The notes under the pieces are model-generated. The model was not told the origin of the DNA. It was given only the letters and a program-made list of their open reading frames with translations, and ran no database searches. A stretch of 9,865 nucleotides of DNA from Candidatus Bathyarchaeota archaeon (GTDB lineage Archaea; Thermoproteota; Bathyarchaeia; Bathyarchaeales; Bathycorpusculaceae), in assembly GCA_003601875.1 (NCBI GenBank), contig PIYF01000017.1:3197-13061 (forward strand), written 5' to 3'. Shown one piece after another: positions 5,171 through 9,865 of the stretch (position 1 is the stretch's first letter; each line of letters begins with the position of its first letter). The position numbers and the translations under genes are program-made.

Positions 5171-6455
5171 AGCCGTTACTTGTCCAGTTTGTGCTTGTCT
5201 TTGTGATGATTTAGAGGTAACTGTTGATAAGGGGAAAATAGTTGATGTTAAAAATGGATGCGCCTTTTCAAAGTCTAAACTTTTAAATTATAATGGCAAA
5301 CAAAGAGTTTTGAAGCCTTTAATTAGAAAAGGAAACGATTTTGCTGAGGTTTCATACGATGAAGCTGTAAAGCAAGCGGCAAAATTGTTAACTGAAGCTA
5401 ATTATCCGCTTTTTTACGGTTGGAGCATGACAAGCTGTGAAGCTATAAGGGTTGGAATAGAACTTGCTGAAGAGATAGGCGGGGTTATAGACACCACTTC
5501 AACAATTTGTCATGGACCATCAACCCTTGGAATTCAAGATGTTGGATTGGTTTCTTCAACCCTTGGACAAGTTAGACATAGAGCTGACTTAATCATTTAT
5601 TGGGGAAGTAACCCGCTTATTGCACATCCAAGACATATGGAAAGATATACAGTTTTTTCTAAGGGAAGATTTCAAGAAAAGAGGAAACTTGTTGTTGTGG
5701 ATGTTAGAGAAACTGAGACAGCGAAAAAAGCTGATCTTTTCATAAGGATTGAACCAAATAAGGATTTTGAAGTTTTACAAGCCTTGAGGGTTCTGATAAG
5801 AGACGATGAATTGGATGTTGAAAAGGTTGCAGGGATACCCGTAGCAACCCTTGAAAAGTTGGCGGAAATGATGGTTGAATGTAAGTTTGGAGCCTTATTT
5901 TTCGGGTCTGGATTAACAATGACTGAAGGGAAAAACCGAAATGTTGACGCTGCCATCTCCCTTATTCGAGACTTAAACAGAATAACAAAGTTTATAATAA
6001 TGCCTATGAGAGGACATTTCAACGTTACAGGCGCCGACATGGTTTTCACATGGCAAACAGGATTCCCATATGCAGTTGACTTCTCTATGGGTTACCCACG
6101 CTACAACCCTGGAGAAACTTCAGCCATAGACATTTTACTACGCCAGGAATCTGATGCGGCTTTAGTTGTGGCTTCTGATCCTGTTGCAACTCTGCCGAGG
6201 AAGGCTGCTGAACATCTAGTGAAAAATCCATTGATAGTTGTTGACCCTCACATGAGTGCTACCGCAAAACTGGCTGATATTGTTTTACCGTCAACATTTG
6301 TAGGAATAGAAGCCAAGGGAACAGCTTATCGCATGGACAATGTTCCCTTACCCCTAAAAAAAATTGTTGAACCACCAACGGGAATTTTATCTGATGAGGA
6401 TATTCTAAGTAAGATTCTTTTTGAAGTTAGAAGATTAAAGGAGAACGCTTCATAG
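5154..6455 (+). CDS. fwdB: Formylmethanofuran dehydrogenase subunit B (catalytic W/Mo subunit)
   Basis: FwdB (433 aa) is the formate-dehydrogenase-like catalytic subunit that reduces CO2 to formate, or the reverse, before the formyl group is formed on methanofuran in FwdA. The N-terminal 4Fe-4S ligands are Cys10, Cys13, Cys17 and Cys36 (CPVCACLC and NGC). The metal-ligating residue is Cys119 within STICHGPS, encoded by TGT, so this is the cysteine and not the selenocysteine form. Cofactor-binding segments include YWGSNPLIAHPRH (149-161), GHFNVTGAD and the C-terminal DIVLPSTFVGIEAKGTAYR. Length is typical. Retained iron-sulfur and metal ligands argue against the bacterial FhcB-type hydrolase complex, which lost them. 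Start ATG 5154 or 5157; it overlaps fwdD by 17 nt and ends in a TAG that shares its last base with fwdA. Confidence 0.95.
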   Translation: MMEVFKAVTCPVCACLCDDLEVTVDKGKIVDVKNGCAFSKSKLLNYNGKQRVLKPLIRKGNDFAEVSYDEAVKQAAKLLTEANYPLFYGWSMTSCEAIRVGIELAEEIGGVIDTTSTICHGPSTLGIQDVGLVSSTLGQVRHRADLIIYWGSNPLIAHPRHMERYTVFSKGRFQEKRKLVVVDVRETETAKKADLFIRIEPNKDFEVLQALRVLIRDDELDVEKVAGIPVATLEKLAEMMVECKFGALFFGSGLTMTEGKNRNVDAAISLIRDLNRITKFIIMPMRGHFNVTGADMVFTWQTGFPYAVDFSMGYPRYNPGETSAIDILLRQESDAALVVASDPVATLPRKAAEHLVKNPLIVVDPHMSATAKLADIVLPSTFVGIEAKGTAYRMDNVPLPLKKIVEPPTGILSDEDILSKILFEVRRLKENAS

Positions 6456-8146
6456 TGGAACTTATAATAAGAAACGGCTTCGTTTTCGATCCATTAAACA
6501 AGGTTGAAGGAGAGAAGATGGATGTTTTTGTGAAAGATGGAAAAATAGTTGAAAAGGTTGATGAATGTAAAGCGAAGGTAATAGATGCTTCTGGAATGAT
6601 GGTTTTACCTGGAGGAGTTGACCTTCACTGCCATATTGCCGGCTCAGAAGTTAACGCTGGTAGACTTCTAAGACCTGAAGACCACTTTAAGAATTTTGAA
6701 AGAAAAACTCGTGTGACAAGATCTGGAAGTGGACATTCTGTTCCATCAACCTTCACAACTGGCTACCGATATGCAAGGATGGGATATACAACAATTATGA
6801 ATCCTGCCATGCCACCGTTGGAAGCCAAGCATACTCATGACGAATTGAATGACACACCGATGGTTGATAAGGGTTCGTATACTCTTCTAACAGATTGGTG
6901 GTTCATCCTTGAATGTTTAGAGAATGGAAAAATTGAGGAATGCGTCAGATATGCGGCTTGGATTTTAAAGGCAACAAAGGGTTACGCTATAAAAATAGTT
7001 AATCCTGGAGGAATCGAAGCTTGGGGTTTCGGTAGGAACGTTCAAAGTTTAGATGATCCGGTTCCATACTTCAATGTGACTCCTAGGGAAATTATAAGGG
7101 CACTTTGCAAAGTGAACAATTGGTTAGGTTTACCGCATACAATTCACCTTCACACAAACAACCTTGGAAAACCTGGAAATTACATTACAACTTTAGAAAC
7201 TATGAAATGTGTTGAAGATTTAGCCCTTAAAGATAAACCAGTAATTCATATAACTCACTGTCAATTCAGCTCTTTTAAGGGGTCGAACTGGAGGAACTTA
7301 AGGTCTGGAGCTGAAGAAATTGCACGGTATGTCAACAATCATTCCCATGTAACTCTAGATATGGGACAAGTAATTTTCACAAATACAACAACAATGACTG
7401 CTGACGCTCCATTTCAATTTACACTCCACCAGCTAACTGGAAACAAATGGATGAATCATGACGTAGAAACTGAAACAAGTTCAGGGATAGTTCCATTCCG
7501 TTACAAACGCAAAAACTTTGTCCATGCAATGCAATGGTCTATAGGACTTGAACTAGCATTATTAGTTGATAATCCATGGAAAATATTTTTAACAACAGAC
7601 CATCCAAACGCTGGACCCTTTACAGCCTATCCGAGAATAATATCTTGGCTTGTAAGCAGAAAAGCTCGAGAATCAACCTTTAAAAAAATTAGTTTGAAAG
7701 CGCAAAGGAAAAGTTTGCTTCCATCCATAACTAGAGAATTAACCCTTTATGAAATTACGATAATGACCCGTAGTGGACAAGCGAAAGTTTTAGGATTAAA
7801 AAATAAGGGACATTTAGGGGTTGGAGCAGATGCTGACGTAGCCATATACAATTTAAATCCAGAAGCTATAGACCCGTCAAAAGATTATAAAGAAGTGAGA
7901 AAAGCATTCAGAAATGCTGTTTACACAATAAAAAATGGGGAAATTGTCGTGAAAAATGGAGAAATAACGAAACATGTTAATGGAGCAACATTATGGGTTA
8001 ACTTGCAAACTTCTGAACAAAAATTGTTCAATGAAAAGTTAAAGGAAAAGTTTAGAGATTACTGGACAGTGGAATATGAAAACTATGCTGTGGAAGAAAA
8101 CAGACTCAAAATTTCAAACCCAATAAATGTTGAGGCAAAAATTTAA
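6455..8146 (+). CDS. fwdA: Formylmethanofuran dehydrogenase subunit A (amidohydrolase-type)
   Basis: FwdA (563 aa) is the binuclear-metal amidohydrolase subunit that condenses formate with methanofuran, or hydrolyses formylmethanofuran. Motifs in order: HCHIAGSE with metal ligands His58 and His60; GHSVPSTFTTGYRYARMGYT (93-112); Lys180 in YAIKIVNPGG, expected to be the carboxylated bridging lysine; HTIHLHTNN with His231 and His233; HITHCQ (265-270); and TTDHPNAGPF with Asp382. These match the active-site set known from the Methanothermobacter enzyme. The C-terminal part returns to the amidohydrolase beta-sandwich (GHLGVGADADVAIYNL). It starts with GTG at 6455, the base shared with the fwdB TAG; GGAG lies about 11 nt upstream, so coupled translation probably matters. 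It ends TAATG, overlapping fwdC by 1 nt. Confidence 0.95.
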   Translation: MELIIRNGFVFDPLNKVEGEKMDVFVKDGKIVEKVDECKAKVIDASGMMVLPGGVDLHCHIAGSEVNAGRLLRPEDHFKNFERKTRVTRSGSGHSVPSTFTTGYRYARMGYTTIMNPAMPPLEAKHTHDELNDTPMVDKGSYTLLTDWWFILECLENGKIEECVRYAAWILKATKGYAIKIVNPGGIEAWGFGRNVQSLDDPVPYFNVTPREIIRALCKVNNWLGLPHTIHLHTNNLGKPGNYITTLETMKCVEDLALKDKPVIHITHCQFSSFKGSNWRNLRSGAEEIARYVNNHSHVTLDMGQVIFTNTTTMTADAPFQFTLHQLTGNKWMNHDVETETSSGIVPFRYKRKNFVHAMQWSIGLELALLVDNPWKIFLTTDHPNAGPFTAYPRIISWLVSRKARESTFKKISLKAQRKSLLPSITRELTLYEITIMTRSGQAKVLGLKNKGHLGVGADADVAIYNLNPEAIDPSKDYKEVRKAFRNAVYTIKNGEIVVKNGEITKHVNGATLWVNLQTSEQKLFNEKLKEKFRDYWTVEYENYAVEENRLKISNPINVEAKI

Positions 8147-8976
8147 TGATAAGCCTCCAATTGAAAAATTCGTTAAAATTTCCAGTAACAGCTAAATGTA
8201 TAAGCCCAGATGCTCTTCAAGATAAAAGTTTAGAAGAGATAGAAAAACTGAAAATTTGGGTTGGAAACAAAAAGAAAGAACTTAGAGAACTGTTTAAAAT
8301 TGAAATTAGGGGAAGTGAAAGAGAGGTTATACATGTTTATGGAGACTTAACAAAGGTTAGAGGAATAGGGGCAGAGATGACTATGGGAGAACTGACAATT
8401 CATGGAAACACGGGAATGCACCTTGGTGAAGAAATGAAAGGAGGAAAAATAATTGTTTACGGAAACACAGGCGACTGGACTGGTTCAATGATGAAGAATG
8501 GAACAATTGAAATTTATGGTAATACTGGAAACTATTTAGGTGCACCATATCGTGGATTGGATAAGGGAATGAGTGGAGGAAAAATCATAGTTCATGGAAA
8601 CGTTAAAAACGAAGCTGGAGCCTACATGCAAAACGGAATAATAAGAGTTTATGGAAGCGCAGGTCAATTCGCTGGGTTAAGAATGAAGGATGGAACAATT
8701 TACATCCAGAAAAAGTGTGGAGAAAGAGTAGGTGCAAACATGAGGGGTGGAAAAATAATTGTTCAAGGATTCTTAAAATCTGTTTTACCAACATTCACAA
8801 TTGAAGATTTAAGAGATAAAGTGAAAATTGAAAATGAAGAAATCATAAAAGAACCGTTTTACCTTTTTCTCGGAGATTTAGCTGAAGACGGAAAGGGAAA
8901 ACTCTACATTTCAAAAAAGAAAAATCCTCACTTAAATTTTTACGAAAAATTTCTTGAAGGAGAAAAAATTGAGTAA
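8146..8976 (+). CDS. fwdC: Formylmethanofuran dehydrogenase subunit C (beta-helix subunit)
   Basis: FwdC (276 aa) is the right-handed beta-helix subunit, related to the C-terminal domain of glutamate synthase, that braces the FwdA/FwdB core. Repeats of the type xxGNTG recur at 85-90, 104-109, 123-128, 149-154, 168-173 and 187-192. Spacing is 19 residues, except for one 26-residue step where an insertion (around GAPYRGLDKGM) lies between turns. The N-terminal ~60 residues and the C-terminal ~65 residues are non-repetitive. ATG 8146 shares one base with the fwdA TAA, with GAGG about 10 nt upstream. The stop overlaps the mch start by 8 nt. Length is in the usual range. Confidence 0.94.
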   Translation: MISLQLKNSLKFPVTAKCISPDALQDKSLEEIEKLKIWVGNKKKELRELFKIEIRGSEREVIHVYGDLTKVRGIGAEMTMGELTIHGNTGMHLGEEMKGGKIIVYGNTGDWTGSMMKNGTIEIYGNTGNYLGAPYRGLDKGMSGGKIIVHGNVKNEAGAYMQNGIIRVYGSAGQFAGLRMKDGTIYIQKKCGERVGANMRGGKIIVQGFLKSVLPTFTIEDLRDKVKIENEEIIKEPFYLFLGDLAEDGKGKLYISKKKNPHLNFYEKFLEGEKIE

Positions 8977-9865
8977 AATAAGTGTGAACACTCTTGCTTG
9001 GAAACTTTTAGAAAAAATGCTTAAAAGCAGAGAATTTTACAACGTGAAAGTTGAAAAGACAAGTTTTGGAACAACAATCGTGGATGCTGGAATAAACACT
9101 CGTGGAGGATTTCAAGCTGGAAAAATAATAGCTGAAATCTCCATGGGTGGATGTGGAAAAACTGAACTTTCACATATAAGCTACGATGAAAACCTTGTTC
9201 TTCCAGCAATATCCGTGTATACAGATCACCCGTCCATTGCAACATTAGCCTCCCAATTTGCTGGTTGGCGAATAAAATATAGAGATTATTCAGCCATAGG
9301 TTCAGGTCCAGCTAGAGCCTTAGCTTTAAAACCTAAGGAAATTTATGAAAAAATCGGTTATAGGGATCATGCTGAAAAGGCTGTTTTAATTTTAGAAACG
9401 GAGAAAAAACCACCTGAAAATGTAATTAGAGAAATTGCTGAAGAATGTAACGTTTCAATGAAAAATTTAGCCATAATTTTAACGCCTACAACAAGTATTG
9501 CCGGAGTGGTTCAAGTTTCAGCGAGAATTGTTGAAACAGGAATCCATAAATTGAAAATGCTTGGTTTAAACCCAAACAATGTTTTATTTGCGTCCGGATA
9601 CGCTCCAATACCGCCTGTGCATCCGAAATTCGAAAAGGCCATAGCTGTGACAAATGATGCCATACTTTACGGAGGAATCTTCCAATGCACAGTTAGCTAC
9701 AAGGATGATGAGGAAAAACTTAGACAAATAGTTGATAAAGCCCCATCAAAAAGTTCTGATGCTTATGGAAAACCATTCTTTGAAATTTTCAGAAATGCAA
9801 AATATGACTTCTACAAAATCGACCCAAACCTTTTCGCTCCAGCCCTCATAATTGTTAACAATTCG
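8969..9865 (+). CDS. mch: Methenyltetrahydromethanopterin cyclohydrolase, 3' end outside window
   Basis: Mch interconverts formyl-H4MPT and methenyl-H4MPT, two steps after Fwd in the archaeal methyl branch. The frame runs open from 8969 to the window end: 299 residues of a family of about 315-320, so only the last ~20 are missing. Recognisable segments: SVNTLAWKLLEKM at the N-terminus, HPSIATLASQFAGW, the strongly conserved GSGPARALALKPKEIYEKIGY, LTPTTSIAGVVQVSARIVETG (GIHK follows), ASGYAPIPPVHP, TNDAILYGG and DAYGKPFFEIF, then DFYKIDPNLFAPA. The TTG at 8969 has GGAG six bases ahead (8959-8962) and yields the usual family N-terminus; it overlaps the end of fwdC by 8 nt. Formyltransferase (ftr), which works between Fwd and Mch, is not between the two genes. 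Confidence 0.95.
   Translation, partial: MSKISVNTLAWKLLEKMLKSREFYNVKVEKTSFGTTIVDAGINTRGGFQAGKIIAEISMGGCGKTELSHISYDENLVLPAISVYTDHPSIATLASQFAGWRIKYRDYSAIGSGPARALALKPKEIYEKIGYRDHAEKAVLILETEKKPPENVIREIAEECNVSMKNLAIILTPTTSIAGVVQVSARIVETGIHKLKMLGLNPNNVLFASGYAPIPPVHPKFEKAIAVTNDAILYGGIFQCTVSYKDDEEKLRQIVDKAPSKSSDAYGKPFFEIFRNAKYDFYKIDPNLFAPALIIVNNS

Noticed and set aside
5672..6049. 125-codon open frame antisense to fwdB
   Set aside because: fwdB is certain here by motif content; the antisense product has no recognisable domain.
5154..8976. Bacterial-type formyltransferase/hydrolase (Fhc) complex instead of Fwd
   Set aside because: FwdB keeps the 4Fe-4S cysteines and metal-ligand Cys119, and FwdA keeps the amidohydrolase metal ligands; Fhc homologues lack the FhcB ligands.
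9146..9163. GGCGKT in Mch as a P-loop
   Set aside because: The string looks like part of a Walker A motif, but the surrounding protein is Mch from end to end, and Mch does not bind nucleotide; coincidence in a variable glycine-rich loop.
8603..9245. Two - strand frames opposite fwdC and mch
   Set aside because: Leu/Phe/His-rich products typical of antisense translation of these genes; no independent evidence.

Overview
The window reads as an AT-rich piece of an archaeal chromosome. It carries two archaeal hallmark systems: ESCRT-III-type cell division (Cdv) genes, and the tetrahydromethanopterin C1 pathway (formylmethanofuran dehydrogenase subunits plus methenyl-H4MPT cyclohydrolase). Cdv genes point to the TACK/Asgard side of the archaea. 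Cdv together with Fwd and Mch best fits an anaerobic TACK lineage such as Bathyarchaeia or a methanogen-related relative. That placement is inference; no rRNA, tRNA or mcr gene is present to settle it.

Region 1 (1-2600, + strand) is the cdv locus: the C-terminal part of a CdvA-like protein, complete cdvB (ESCRT-III with an LPEPP MIT-interacting motif and a C-terminal winged helix) and complete cdvC (MIT domain plus Vps4-type AAA+ ATPase). CdvA would recruit CdvB to the membrane, and CdvC would remodel the polymer. Right after cdvC comes a 35-codon proline-rich small ORF with an ideal ribosome-binding site. It is enclosed by a long imperfect inverted repeat (22 bp in three blocks) in the gap before the convergent genes.

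Region 2 (2608-4669, - strand) is a tight four-gene run: an ECF-transporter S-component-like membrane protein, a winged-helix regulator, MobB (the GTPase of molybdopterin dinucleotide cofactor use) and a conserved-looking 60-aa protein. The last three genes all start with TTG. Two of those three starts overlap the preceding gene.

A 99-bp divergent intergenic region (4670-4768) separates this run from region 3 (4769-9865, + strand), which holds fwdD, fwdB, fwdA, fwdC and the first 299 codons of mch. Every junction in this run overlaps. FwdB keeps its 4Fe-4S cysteines and the metal-ligand cysteine, and FwdA keeps its amidohydrolase metal ligands, so this looks like a genuine CO2-reducing or formyl-oxidising W/Mo enzyme rather than a bacterial-type formyl hydrolase complex. 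The divergent mobB module would fit as a supplier of the bis-pterin cofactor for FwdB/FwdD. Formyltransferase (Ftr) and the ferredoxin-type Fwd subunits are absent from the window.

No rRNA, tRNA, CRISPR array, insertion sequence or phage gene was seen. The best candidates for something undescribed are the structured small-ORF element after cdvC, the LPEPP motif in the CdvA tail, and the mobB-linked ECF/regulator/60-aa module. The rest is recognisable known biology.
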